DNA of 64,000 nt from NCBI GenBank assembly GCA_947373155.1, contig CANBWO010000008.1, positions 1 through 64,000 on the forward strand. The letters run 5' to 3'. The notes below the pieces were generated by a model, which saw only the letters and a list, made by a program, of their open reading frames with translations, was not told the DNA's origin and ran no database searches. Below are positions 37,123 to 46,813 of the stretch, in pieces. Positions within the stretch are counted from its first letter, which is position 1. Each line of letters begins with the position of its first letter. The position numbers were made by a program, and so were the translations under genes. Source of the stretch: Microbacteriaceae bacterium. GTDB taxonomy: Bacteria; Actinomycetota; Actinomycetes; Actinomycetales; Microbacteriaceae.

Positions 37123-39923
37123 GTTCCAAAAGCCTGAAGCGGTTTTGGGCCAGTGTCGCTTCCGCGACCCTGGCTCTTTCGGCTGTTGTCGGGCTAAGCG
37201 TAAACATTGATTCGGCCAGGGCCCTCGATGGGTCAAAGTTCGATCCGGGTTTGATTATCTCGGATAGCGTTTTCTATGACTTTGGCACAATGACAGCGCC
37301 GCAGATTCAGTCTTTCCTAGACGACAAAGTTCCCAAGTGCCGGTTGAGCCCTACCGATAAGTTCACGTGCCTTAGGTATTACAAAACCGACATCCCGGCA
37401 ATGTCGGCAGACATCGGACGCTGCGATGCCATTCAGGCAGCCACTGATCAAAGCGTGGCCCAGATGCTGGTGGTAATCGCTAAGGCTTGCAACATTAATC
37501 CGCGAGTGCTTTTGGTGACTCTGCAAAAAGAACAGGGCTTGGTCACCAGCACCAACCCCTACTGGCCGGATTCCAAAAACCCCGGCCAACCAAGCACCAC
37601 CAAACCGCTTGATTATCGCTACCAAATCGCCATGGGTTTCGCCTGCCCGGACACCGGCCCGTGCACCACCTTTGGCTTTTTCTATCAGGTTTACAAGGCC
37701 GCCAGCCAGTTCCACTGGTACGGAAACCCGGCCGGCTCGTTCACCTACCTAAAGGTGGGCAAAAACATCACCATGGGTTATTCGCCTAGGGGTTCGGTGT
37801 GTGGCTCCAAGACGTTCCCACTCAAGAGCCAGGCCACTGCTGCGCTCTACTATTACACGCCCTATACCCCGAACCAGGCCGCTCTAGATAACCTCTACGG
37901 CACTGGCGACTCTTGCAGCGCCTATGGGAATCGCAATTTTTGGCGTTACTACTGGGATTGGTTTGGCTCGCCCATCGGTGGTGGGTTCCTTTTGCAAAGT
38001 GCTAGCAGCGATGTTTACCTAATCACCGAAAACCCAGCCACGCACACTTACGAGAAACACCGCCTGGCAGATGCCGCAACGGCCACCGCCTTTGCGCCGC
38101 TGGGGCCGGTGGGTCAGATTTCGCAGGAATACCTCGACTCATTCCCAACTGCCTCGGCTATGACCAGGCTGGTCAAATCGGCAACAAACCAGTACTTCTT
38201 TGTGGATGGCGGCCGCAAGTTCTTGTTTAGCGCCTGCGACCAGGTGGCAACCTTTGGGCTGGATTGCAATAATGCGGTTCAACTAACCGCTAACCAGCTG
38301 TCTTCTTTGCCGAGTTCCGGGGCCATGACCACACTGGTTCCAGATTTCAGTGGGCCTAACGCCGCATCCGCTTCACAATATTTGATCTCGGGTGGCTACA
38401 AGCATGCCATTTTGGATGCCGCATCGGTGGCGGCCACCAAGGTTTCGCTTCCGAGTCTGGCACCGGTTCCAATCTCCGCATTCAGCTACCTACCCTGGGG
38501 CGATCCAATCGCCACAGAAGGCGTCATTTTTAGCAACCGAACCAGTGGCAACAAGGCCATCATGTTTGGCGGCAAATATTACGAATTCGCAACCGACACC
38601 AGTGCAGACATCGACTTCAAACTGTGGTTCCCAAGCAGCAGTGGCACGTTGTCGGCAGACTCGGTTAGCAAAGTGCTCAGCAATCAGCCCATTGAGTCGG
38701 TAGTTGCTAATTCCAAGCTCAAGTCCTTCGCGCTTACCCCAGAGGGACGTGTGGCAATCGATACCAACGCTCCGATCGTGGCCAACCCACCGGTGTTGCC
38801 GGATGCGTTCTTGAACAAGATCCAGCTTGTGGATGGGATCCTAAGCACGCCTTTCCTGGCCAAAGCGCCATTGGGCAAGAACACATATTTCGTTGCCAAT
38901 CAGGTACGTCGAGCCGTGGTCAACGCGGATTCCCTTGCCAAACTTCAAACGCTCGCGACTCGCCCTGAAACGGTGGTTTTGCCACCGAGTGTGATTTCGC
39001 AAATCCAACTTGCCGGCCCAATATTGGCTCCGGGTTCACTGGTGAAAGACCCCTCTGGCGTTTATTTCATCACCGATGGGCTAAGCGGTCTAAAACAAAT
39101 CACCAACCCGAGCCTGCTACCGCTTTACGGGCTCGGATCGGGAGTCAAGGTGGCTAAGTCGGATTTGAATGAGTACACCAAGACAGGCAGCCTCGGAGGG
39201 TTCCGCATTCTTTGTGGCACGCAACAGTACTTCTCGGTTTCTGGTGTTTGGCAACCCATCGCTGATTCCTATGCCAGTTCTTACCCGGGCAACTCCGTTG
39301 CGCTAGCCAATGAAACCTGTGCAAACCTCAAGTTTGGAACAACCCAACTGGGTCGATTTGTGATCTCGCCTGCCAAGTTCACCTACCTGATGAGCGGCGG
39401 CAAACGTCGACTTGTCAACAACGCAAAGCAATACCAGGCACTGCGCGGAACAACTCCTGCCGCCTACAAGATTGACACGTTGCTAAACGGCGTTCTGCAA
39501 CTGGGAGTTCCGCTGCCAACCAATCAGAAAAATCCGATTCCAAATCCGGCCGACAACCCACCAACCCCGGCGGCAACTGCCAGTCCGACCCCGACCCCAT
39601 CTTCCAGCCCCACATCGACACCCGCGGTAACGCCTTCGGCTAGTTCCTCTGCTCGTCCATCTGCGAGTCCTTCGGCTAGCTCATCGGCCAAGCCAACCCC
39701 TACGCCAACAGTGAAGCCAACCCCGACCCCAACTAAAACCGTGGTCCCCACCAAGTCGCCAACGCCAACTCCCACCCCTAAGGTGGTCACTTATGTGGTG
39801 GTTGCCGGTGACACTCTAACTAAGATTGCGAATCGATTCGGCACCACAGTTTCGGCCATCAAAGCAGCCAATGGGCTAATCAGGGATCAGGTCAACATTG
39901 GTCAGAAACTGGTGATTCGCTAA
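37119..39923 (+). CDS. Large secreted surface protein: N-terminal SLT-like domain, internal repeats, Pro/Thr/Ser linker, C-terminal LysM
   Basis: 934 aa; signal-like N-terminus; SKFDPGLIISDSVFYDFGTMTAPQIQSFL; NPRVLLVTLQKEQGLVT; C-terminal TYVVVAGDTLTKIANRFGTTVSAIKAANGL LysM. Confidence 0.85.
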   Translation: MSSKSLKRFWASVASATLALSAVVGLSVNIDSARALDGSKFDPGLIISDSVFYDFGTMTAPQIQSFLDDKVPKCRLSPTDKFTCLRYYKTDIPAMSADIGRCDAIQAATDQSVAQMLVVIAKACNINPRVLLVTLQKEQGLVTSTNPYWPDSKNPGQPSTTKPLDYRYQIAMGFACPDTGPCTTFGFFYQVYKAASQFHWYGNPAGSFTYLKVGKNITMGYSPRGSVCGSKTFPLKSQATAALYYYTPYTPNQAALDNLYGTGDSCSAYGNRNFWRYYWDWFGSPIGGGFLLQSASSDVYLITENPATHTYEKHRLADAATATAFAPLGPVGQISQEYLDSFPTASAMTRLVKSATNQYFFVDGGRKFLFSACDQVATFGLDCNNAVQLTANQLSSLPSSGAMTTLVPDFSGPNAASASQYLISGGYKHAILDAASVAATKVSLPSLAPVPISAFSYLPWGDPIATEGVIFSNRTSGNKAIMFGGKYYEFATDTSADIDFKLWFPSSSGTLSADSVSKVLSNQPIESVVANSKLKSFALTPEGRVAIDTNAPIVANPPVLPDAFLNKIQLVDGILSTPFLAKAPLGKNTYFVANQVRRAVVNADSLAKLQTLATRPETVVLPPSVISQIQLAGPILAPGSLVKDPSGVYFITDGLSGLKQITNPSLLPLYGLGSGVKVAKSDLNEYTKTGSLGGFRILCGTQQYFSVSGVWQPIADSYASSYPGNSVALANETCANLKFGTTQLGRFVISPAKFTYLMSGGKRRLVNNAKQYQALRGTTPAAYKIDTLLNGVLQLGVPLPTNQKNPIPNPADNPPTPAATASPTPTPSSSPTSTPAVTPSASSSARPSASPSASSSAKPTPTPTVKPTPTPTKTVVPTKSPTPTPTPKVVTYVVVAGDTLTKIANRFGTTVSAIKAANGLIRDQVNIGQKLVIR
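39540..39790 (+). repeat. Low-complexity Pro/Thr/Ser-coding linker
   Basis: Iterated CCAACCCC/ACCCCGACC/GCTAGTTCC-type codons encoding PTPTPSSSP... PTPTPTPKV. Confidence 0.85.
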
Positions 39924-41282
39924 CTACTTGCGCTTAAGCGCCAAGGTAAGTCGCGTTAGTTTTTTGGTGGTGCCTTGCTCTTCAAGTTTTTCCGCTGGCT
40001 CGTTCACCTTGACGGCGAAGACCACCACCAGCACCCAGCCAAGTTCCACAATCATACGGCTCTCGGTTAGGTTCTGCACCAGCAGCGCTACGAATACTAA
40101 AAGCGGCCAAAGGTAAAGCGGGCTGGTGTGGCGTGCGGCCATTCTCCAGAGCTTGATGAAAAGAAAAACCAGCATTGCCACAAACAAGGCAAAGCCAACG
40201 ATTCCCAGCTGCAGCCAGACATCCAGGTAAGAATTGTGAGCTTGGTAGTAGGTCACGTTGTCGCGAACAATTAGCCCTTCGTAAGGCTTCACTCCAGGCA
40301 TCCAGTAGCTGATCCAGCCCCAGCCCTGAATCGGTCGCTGACCAATCAGACCAAGCACTGCCTTCCAGATATCGCTTCGGCCGGTCATATCCGGACTCTT
40401 ACCAATCCAGGTAAATAGCTGGTCTCGGTAAACAACACCAAAGAAGAATAGGATTCCAAAACCAGTCCAAGCCACCCGGTAGTAGCGGTGTCGGGTCTCA
40501 CGGTCGTGGCCTTCGGTAATCAAGGCAATGACCAAAACAATGCCGGACACGAACATGCTGATGCCAATGCCGGCAGAACGCGTGAGACCGAGGCAGGCAA
40601 AAGCCATGAGCAGGCTGACAACAGTGATCCACCTTGCAGTGGAACGCACGGCAAACTGAACCAAGAACAAAATCACAGCCAACATGGATATATAGGCCAG
40701 TAGGTTGGCGTTTCCTAGGATGCCCTGGATTCGCGAGCCCTTCAAAAGAGTGCCCTGGGTCCAGTAATACGCGCCAGAGGGCGGCACGTCTCCCTTGTAG
40801 TTTTTGAAAATGGGTGCGATCGGCCCGTGGACAACGACGGCCGCGTAGATCTCAAACAAAATAGAGGCGCCCACAATGAATCTAAAGGTGTTGGCAAAAA
40901 GCCCAAGTAGGTCACGCCAGGTAAAACTGGCTACCAAGAACAGTGCAAAGAAAGTGGCAATCAGCGTTCCGGCAAGGCCCACCAGCGTGTATTTGGGATA
41001 AAACGACCAGGCCGTACTCAGAAGCATCAACGCCAAAAGAGCAACCAGCGAATAAGGCATGCGTTTTAGGGTGACAGAAGGTTTGGAACGCAGAAACACA
41101 ACCAGAGAAACCAGCGAAAGTCCAACCGAGACGGTGCCCCAGGGAACCCAGCCGATTCCGTATCGCACTGTGTCGCCCGCGGAAATAATAAAAATGCCAA
41201 TGTAGGCCAGGGCCACGCGCAGCCGATATCCCTTGGCGCTGCGATCTGCAACAACGGGAACGAGTTGCGTAATGGGATTCAT
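39924..41282 (-). CDS. O-antigen ligase/polymerase family membrane protein
   Basis: 452 aa polytopic; IQGWGWISYWMPG ... YYQAHNSYLDVWLQLGIVGFALF Wzy_C-like signature. Confidence 0.88.
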   Translation of the reverse strand: MNPITQLVPVVADRSAKGYRLRVALAYIGIFIISAGDTVRYGIGWVPWGTVSVGLSLVSLVVFLRSKPSVTLKRMPYSLVALLALMLLSTAWSFYPKYTLVGLAGTLIATFFALFLVASFTWRDLLGLFANTFRFIVGASILFEIYAAVVVHGPIAPIFKNYKGDVPPSGAYYWTQGTLLKGSRIQGILGNANLLAYISMLAVILFLVQFAVRSTARWITVVSLLMAFACLGLTRSAGIGISMFVSGIVLVIALITEGHDRETRHRYYRVAWTGFGILFFFGVVYRDQLFTWIGKSPDMTGRSDIWKAVLGLIGQRPIQGWGWISYWMPGVKPYEGLIVRDNVTYYQAHNSYLDVWLQLGIVGFALFVAMLVFLFIKLWRMAARHTSPLYLWPLLVFVALLVQNLTESRMIVELGWVLVVVFAVKVNEPAEKLEEQGTTKKLTRLTLALKRK

Positions 41283-41409
41283 GTTGGCCTTTTGTAGATG
41301 CGCGGTATGACTTTAAGTCTATTCAACGGCACAGACCAGCCATTAAACGGACACCAAACTAAAGTTTCCGCTACTTTTGATGTAGACCCGATGGTACAGG
41401 TGAAACCAG

Positions 41410-42576
41410 TTGATTTGCTTACTCCAAAATAGCGCTCGCGATTACGCGTGGGGCTCGAGTACCAGCATTCCTGATTACTTTGGCATTGAGCCCACTGGCG
41501 GACCGATGGCAGAAATTTGGTTCGGCACTCATCCCGGTTCCATGACCAACGTTGCGGGCAACGGAACCCTGCTGGACCTCCGTAACCAGGAACCCCTGCC
41601 TTTCTTGTTCAAGATTTTGGCTGCGGGCAGTCCTCTAAGCATCCAGGCTCACCCAAACTCGCAACAGGCCATCGACGGCTTTGCCGCTGAAAATGCAGCT
41701 GGGATTCCGCTGGACGCCAGCCACCGAAACTACAAAGACAATAAGCACAAGCCAGAGATGTTGGTTGCGCTCACGGATTTCCGCGCTGTGGTCGGCTTTA
41801 GGCCTGTCGCCGAGGCGATTGAGGTTTTTGGTTTGATTGCCGACCACTCGGCTGCAAACGAATATCAACGCCTAGCTTTGGCTTTTTCCGCCTGGAAAGA
41901 GACCTTGCAAAGCGAAGGTGTAGAGGCGCTCTTTACCCAGTTGCTAGACGCGCGGGGCAAATTGGCGGAGATCACGGCAGACCTTGCGCTAGCAGTGGCT
42001 CCCGAACGCTCAGGTATGGGCTGGCCTTCGGTGCTGACTCACCTTTACACATTGCCGCAGCTTGAGAAACTGTACCCGGGCGACCCGGGCATCATCATTT
42101 TCCTACTCATGAATCTGATTGAGCTAAGGCCGCTTGAGGCGATTCAGGTGGGTGCCGGAGTCATCCATGCCTACCTGGGCGGTTTGGGGCTAGAAATCAT
42201 GGCCGCCAGCGACAACGTGCTTCGCGGTGGGCTGACTCCAAAACACATCGATGTGGCGGAGCTTCAAAAAGTGCTGAGCTTCGAGACGGGGGAGTTCCAC
42301 ACGCTTTCGGCTAAAAAGCTGATTAATGGGCTCTACGAGTACCCACGGTCCGTGAGCGATTACCTGCTGTACCGGATCGAAGTGGGCGGACAGAACATAT
42401 TGGCGGATCTCAAGCTAGCCAACCCTGCCATCTTGATTTGTACCAACGGAGAAATCGCCATCGGTGATAGCAAAGAAAACCGCCAGATTCTGAGCAAGGG
42501 TGAGGCGGCTTACCTGGCGGACGCCAACTTCTTTAGTTTTAGCGGCAGCGGAACCGCTTTTCTAGCAACCTCTTAG
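41410..42576 (+). CDS. manA: Mannose-6-phosphate isomerase, class I
   Basis: DYAWGSSTSIPDYFG, AEIWFGTHPGS, LSIQAHPNSQQAIDGF, KPEMLVAL, VIHAYLGGLGLEIMAASDNVLRGGLTPKHID. Confidence 0.95.
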   Translation: MICLLQNSARDYAWGSSTSIPDYFGIEPTGGPMAEIWFGTHPGSMTNVAGNGTLLDLRNQEPLPFLFKILAAGSPLSIQAHPNSQQAIDGFAAENAAGIPLDASHRNYKDNKHKPEMLVALTDFRAVVGFRPVAEAIEVFGLIADHSAANEYQRLALAFSAWKETLQSEGVEALFTQLLDARGKLAEITADLALAVAPERSGMGWPSVLTHLYTLPQLEKLYPGDPGIIIFLLMNLIELRPLEAIQVGAGVIHAYLGGLGLEIMAASDNVLRGGLTPKHIDVAELQKVLSFETGEFHTLSAKKLINGLYEYPRSVSDYLLYRIEVGGQNILADLKLANPAILICTNGEIAIGDSKENRQILSKGEAAYLADANFFSFSGSGTAFLATS

Positions 42577-42587
42577 GTTTTGCGTCT

Positions 42588-43547
42588 TTAGTTGGCTGCG
42601 GCCCAGGCGCTTTCCACAATCTCTTTTAGACCGCGCTTGGCAGTCCAACCCAGAGTCTGATGAATTCGCGAGACATCTGCGGAAAGAGCTGGTGGGTCGC
42701 CGGCGCGACGGCTAACCACATCGATTTCAAAGTCGATTCCAGAGACTCGCTTGATCTCGGCAAGTACCTCCAGAACGCTGCTTCCGGTTCCGGTACCAAC
42801 GTTGAACACACTGTGCGGGCGGTCATCGCGGTCTAAATATTCAAGTGCGCTGATGTGCGCCTCTGCCAAATCAAGTACGTGCACGTAGTCTCTAATGCAC
42901 GATCCGTCTGGTGTCGGGTAGTCGGTTCCAAAGACCTTTGGCGCAATTCCGGCCTTGATAGCCGCGAAAACAATTGGCACCAGATTCATCACTGCGGTGT
43001 CTGCTAGCTCTGGCCAACCGGTTCCCGCCACATTAAAGTAGCGCAAGCTGGCTCCGCGAAGACCCCAGGCAATACCTGCGTTGGCAATCATCCACTCGCC
43101 AATTAGTTTGGTCTGGCCGTAAGGGTTGATCGGCGCGCAAAGCACGTCTTCGTTTACCAGATCAACGTCCGGCATTCCGTAGGTGGCCGCGCTGCTGCTG
43201 AAAACAATTTGGGTCACGTTGGTTTGTCTCATGGCTGCGAGCAGGTTTGCCAGCCCGGTGATGTTTTGCTGGTAGTACCACTCCGGTTCCTGAACCGAGA
43301 CGCCCACCTGCTTCTGTGCCGCCAAGTGAATTACCTTGGTAACCCCGTGCTCTTTAATTGCAGAGACCAGCAGAGCCACCGAATCCGCGTTGGACAGTTC
43401 AAGCTCCAGGAGGGTGGCGTCATCGATGCGGCTGATAAGACCAGAAGTGAGGTTGTCGGCGATCACCACTTTTTGCCCTTGCTGTTGCAGCAAACGACTT
43501 ACGTGGGAACCGATATAACCAGCGCCGCCGGTGACAAGAACACTCAT
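42588..43547 (-). CDS. galE: UDP-glucose 4-epimerase
   Basis: MSVLVTGGAGYIGSHVSRLL, SSSAATYG, NPYGQTKLIGE, LRYFNVAG, DGSCIRDYVHVLDLA. Confidence 0.95.
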   Translation of the reverse strand: MSVLVTGGAGYIGSHVSRLLQQQGQKVVIADNLTSGLISRIDDATLLELELSNADSVALLVSAIKEHGVTKVIHLAAQKQVGVSVQEPEWYYQQNITGLANLLAAMRQTNVTQIVFSSSAATYGMPDVDLVNEDVLCAPINPYGQTKLIGEWMIANAGIAWGLRGASLRYFNVAGTGWPELADTAVMNLVPIVFAAIKAGIAPKVFGTDYPTPDGSCIRDYVHVLDLAEAHISALEYLDRDDRPHSVFNVGTGTGSSVLEVLAEIKRVSGIDFEIDVVSRRAGDPPALSADVSRIHQTLGWTAKRGLKEIVESAWAAAN

Positions 43548-43639
43548 GTCTCAATGATATAGAAAAGCCGTGATGTTAATTACTTTGGAAATCCTTTACA
43601 ACGCCTTGGTAAACATAGGCGGTATTGACACATCTCAAC

Positions 43640-43669
43640 TTGACTTTGAGTGAATAACAACGGTGTAAT
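43640..43669 (+). promoter_or_regulatory. Candidate sigma-A-type promoter for whiB2
   Basis: TTGACT - 18 nt - TGTAAT, about 57 nt upstream of the ATG. Confidence 0.4.
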
Positions 43670-43725
43670 TACAACGTCGCAACTTAGCCCTCGGCGTTTT
43701 CGCTCGGGCACGGATAGGAATAACA

Positions 43726-44031
43726 ATGGACAATCGCAATCGCGTTCCAGATAACTGGTTCATCGACCCGATTCGCCTTGGTGTGGCGGGGGCTTATTCG
43801 AACTCCGAGAACGACCCACTCTCCTGGCAGGCAGACGCACTATGTGCTCAGACCGACCCAGAGGCTTTCTTCCCTGAAAAGGGCGGATCCACACGCGATG
43901 CTAAGCGAATCTGTTCTGGTTGTGAAGTAAAGGCTCAGTGCCTTGAGTACGCACTTGCCAACGACGAGCGTTTTGGCATTTGGGGCGGTCTGTCGGAGCG
44001 CGAGCGCCGCAAGCTCAAGAAGCGCGCCTAA
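43726..44031 (+). CDS. whiB2: WhiB-family transcriptional regulator (WhiB2/WhmD-like)
   Basis: Four Cys: ADALCAQTDPEAFFPEKGG, ICSGCEVKAQCLEYAL, then GIWGGLSERERRKLKKRA; synteny with the DUF5719/DUF3499/manB block. Confidence 0.88.
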   Translation: MDNRNRVPDNWFIDPIRLGVAGAYSNSENDPLSWQADALCAQTDPEAFFPEKGGSTRDAKRICSGCEVKAQCLEYALANDERFGIWGGLSERERRKLKKRA

Positions 44032-44047
44032 CCTACCCAGGTAGTTC

Positions 44048-46813
44048 ATGGCTATAGCCGCGGTCGTGGTCAGCCACGACAACTCAGAAACCGTTGCCGC
44101 CACAATTTCCGCGGTTGACTCCCAGACTCTAAAACCCGATCTGTTTATTGCCGTTGGCGATTTTCCCGAGGGCAGTCTGGGCGCACACTGGGACATAGTT
44201 CAAAACCCAGACGTACTTCGCAAATCCAAATCACTGCAGGCGCGCCTTTTGTCGGCCGCCATAGATGCCCTGCCCTACGGGTTTGCCCAAGACGCAGAAT
44301 CCTGGCTGTGGCTCCTGACCGAGGACTCGGTACCCGAGCTAACCGCCCTAGCCGAACTAGCCCAAACCATCGAGGCAGCGCCATCGGCAGCGTTGGTCGG
44401 ACCGAAACTGGTAAGACTAGATTCGCCTCGGATTATTGAACAAATGGGATTGACGCTCACTTGGGACTGGCGACTATTTTCATCGGTGAGCGCCGAGTTC
44501 GATCAATCGCAACACGATGAAACCGAAGACGTGCTCGCGGTTGCAACCACCGGGGCATTGATAAATGCCAGTCGTTACCTTTCGGTCTTGGGTCTGCGTC
44601 AAAACCTTTCGCCTCTAGCCGCCGATTACGACCTTGCAATGCGCCTGCGTTTGGCGGGACACCGAGTGCTCATGGCACCGATTTCCAAGGTTGCCGTGGG
44701 AGCAAAAACCAAGAATGTTCTGCTTTCTAGCAGAACCGCCATGCAGCAGCGCAAGGCGCAAATCGAGCTCCTGTCGATTTATCAGGCCGCCCCAATCGCG
44801 GTATTGCTGGGCCTGTTCGCGCCGGTTTTGGCCATTTTTCAGACCATTTGGCTGCTGCTGGTAAAGCGTCCGGAACGGATTTGGTCCACTCTGCGCTCCG
44901 GCATCTGGTGGTTCTTTACCCTGCCAGCGCACCTTTCGCACCGATCCGCCATCAGTGGCCCTGAGCGTCGTGGAATCTCCAAGTTGCGCATTCTTTTTGC
45001 AAGTCGAGAAGATATCAATCGCGCCCAACGATCAAAAGTTGAACTAACTACCGAGGCGACCACACCGGTAGGCGAGCCCAACTTGAGCCTGGTTGGTTCT
45101 GGTGGCCTTTGGGTGATGGCGCTTATCGCAATCCTGGGTTGGCGTTTTTGGCCCACAAATGTGGCAGTCGTTGGCGGCTCCACCCTGCCGCTGTCCGCAG
45201 ATATTGGCAAAGTTTTCAGCCACACAGCCGCCAGTTGGCAGTCGCTAGGTCTTGGCATGGCCGCACCTTCCGACCCGTTCAACTGGGTTTTGCTGGCACT
45301 TGCCTCCTGCACCTATTGGCTTCCAACTCTCTCGGTCACCATCTTTTTCTTCGTGGCAAAATCTTTGGCTTGGGCGGGCGCATGGCAGGCACTCAAGTTG
45401 GCTTCCAACCGAAAGTCTTTGATCTTTTTAGGAGCTACTAGCTACGCTTTTTGGCCTGCGGTCACCGATGCCCAAACGCAGGGTCAGCTTGGTGCCCTAG
45501 TTTCGTTGGTGCTTTTGCCATACTTTGTATTCGGTTTAGCCAAGGTTCTAAGAATTGGTTCAACCACCAATCAAACCTGGACCTGGGTAGGAGTTTCTTC
45601 GCTTTTGGCGGCTGCGATTTCCGCAGGTTCGCCCAGCCTCACTCCGCTTTTGGCTCTGGTCATTTTGCTGCTGGCTATTTACCGTTTCAAGCGAATCGGC
45701 TACCTGATGTGGTTGCCTGTTCCTTTACTTGCCCTTTGGATTCCAAGTGCAATCTTCCTTGGAGTCCAGCACCCTTTGGGTCTGCTGAGCGACCCTGGTC
45801 TTCCGGTGGCAACCGTAAAAAAGCCAATCTGGCAGTTTCTTCTGTCAGCGCCAAACGGAGCTCCCTTTGCGGCCTATTCCGGTTACGCAATTCTTGTGCT
45901 GTTGGCAGTTGCTTTGGCAGCGCTTTGGCGTCGCCGAGCCAACACGGCCCTGGGGCTTTGGCTGGCGTTGATCGCCGCCACGGCTGCTGCTTGGTGCCTA
46001 AGCCAAGTCCAATTCCAAGCGCCAACAAACTCCGAAACCATGCAGGACTGGGTGAGTGGGTCTCCCACGCCTCTTGTTGGTTTGGTTGGCTTACTAACGG
46101 CATTCCTGCTGGTTATCGCCTTAGACGGAGCCAACGGCCTCCTGGTAAAGACCGGCAAGACAGCGACCTGGTTAGTGGCCGCCGCGTTGGCAGTTCAGTT
46201 TGTGGCAACTCCCAGCATTTTGAAATACACCGATGGCAAGCTCGTTCCAGCCTTGGTGGTGGCCCAAGCAACCACTCATACTCAAACTCGAGTCTTGCAA
46301 ATCGAGCCCATCGGACTTGACTCAGGCGGGCAGCAATTTAGCGCCACGCTAATTACCGGCCCTGGCATCCACCTCGACGAGCTGAACACCGGTTACCGAT
46401 ATGCGTTGGCAAGCATCTCGGCTAAGGATGCCAACTACCAAGAACTCTCGCAGCTAGTTGCGAATCTGGTCTCCGCCAATGGGGCAGACCTGTCTCCGGC
46501 ACTCAAAAAATTCCAAGTGGATTTTGTGACCGTGAATCAACTGTCTGCCACCGATGTCGCTTCATCGTTGGATACGGTCAAGGAACTGGAACCGGTTGGC
46601 GTGACCGATACCGGAAGGCTCTGGCGCGTCAAAGATGCTTCGATTCCAAGCAGTCGGGCTTCTTCGCCTTGGTCAATCACCAGGTTGGTGCAGATTTCCG
46701 TCTTGGCAATCTTTATCTTGCTAGCCCTGCCAACCAGAAGAAAGACCAAAAACCAAAGGGCTGAGGACGGCATCGATGCCCTGGATGAGGGCGAAGGGGA
46801 GGGCGAAAACTAA
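44048..46813 (+). CDS. Large glycosyltransferase-family-2-like multispanning membrane protein
   Basis: 921 aa; MAIAAVVVSHDNSETVAATISAVDSQTLKPDLFIAV GT2-like start, many TM segments in C-terminal two thirds. Confidence 0.82.
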   Translation: MAIAAVVVSHDNSETVAATISAVDSQTLKPDLFIAVGDFPEGSLGAHWDIVQNPDVLRKSKSLQARLLSAAIDALPYGFAQDAESWLWLLTEDSVPELTALAELAQTIEAAPSAALVGPKLVRLDSPRIIEQMGLTLTWDWRLFSSVSAEFDQSQHDETEDVLAVATTGALINASRYLSVLGLRQNLSPLAADYDLAMRLRLAGHRVLMAPISKVAVGAKTKNVLLSSRTAMQQRKAQIELLSIYQAAPIAVLLGLFAPVLAIFQTIWLLLVKRPERIWSTLRSGIWWFFTLPAHLSHRSAISGPERRGISKLRILFASREDINRAQRSKVELTTEATTPVGEPNLSLVGSGGLWVMALIAILGWRFWPTNVAVVGGSTLPLSADIGKVFSHTAASWQSLGLGMAAPSDPFNWVLLALASCTYWLPTLSVTIFFFVAKSLAWAGAWQALKLASNRKSLIFLGATSYAFWPAVTDAQTQGQLGALVSLVLLPYFVFGLAKVLRIGSTTNQTWTWVGVSSLLAAAISAGSPSLTPLLALVILLLAIYRFKRIGYLMWLPVPLLALWIPSAIFLGVQHPLGLLSDPGLPVATVKKPIWQFLLSAPNGAPFAAYSGYAILVLLAVALAALWRRRANTALGLWLALIAATAAAWCLSQVQFQAPTNSETMQDWVSGSPTPLVGLVGLLTAFLLVIALDGANGLLVKTGKTATWLVAAALAVQFVATPSILKYTDGKLVPALVVAQATTHTQTRVLQIEPIGLDSGGQQFSATLITGPGIHLDELNTGYRYALASISAKDANYQELSQLVANLVSANGADLSPALKKFQVDFVTVNQLSATDVASSLDTVKELEPVGVTDTGRLWRVKDASIPSSRASSPWSITRLVQISVLAIFILLALPTRRKTKNQRAEDGIDALDEGEGEGEN

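Noticed and set aside
39540-39790. Short-period repeats considered as a CRISPR or VNTR
   Set aside because: In-frame Pro/Thr/Ser codons forming a linker; no direct repeats with unique spacers
45451-46320. 289-aa + strand ORF inside the GT2-like gene
   Set aside because: Alternative frame of a long membrane-protein gene; Ser/Arg/Gly/Cys-rich composition typical of a shadow ORF
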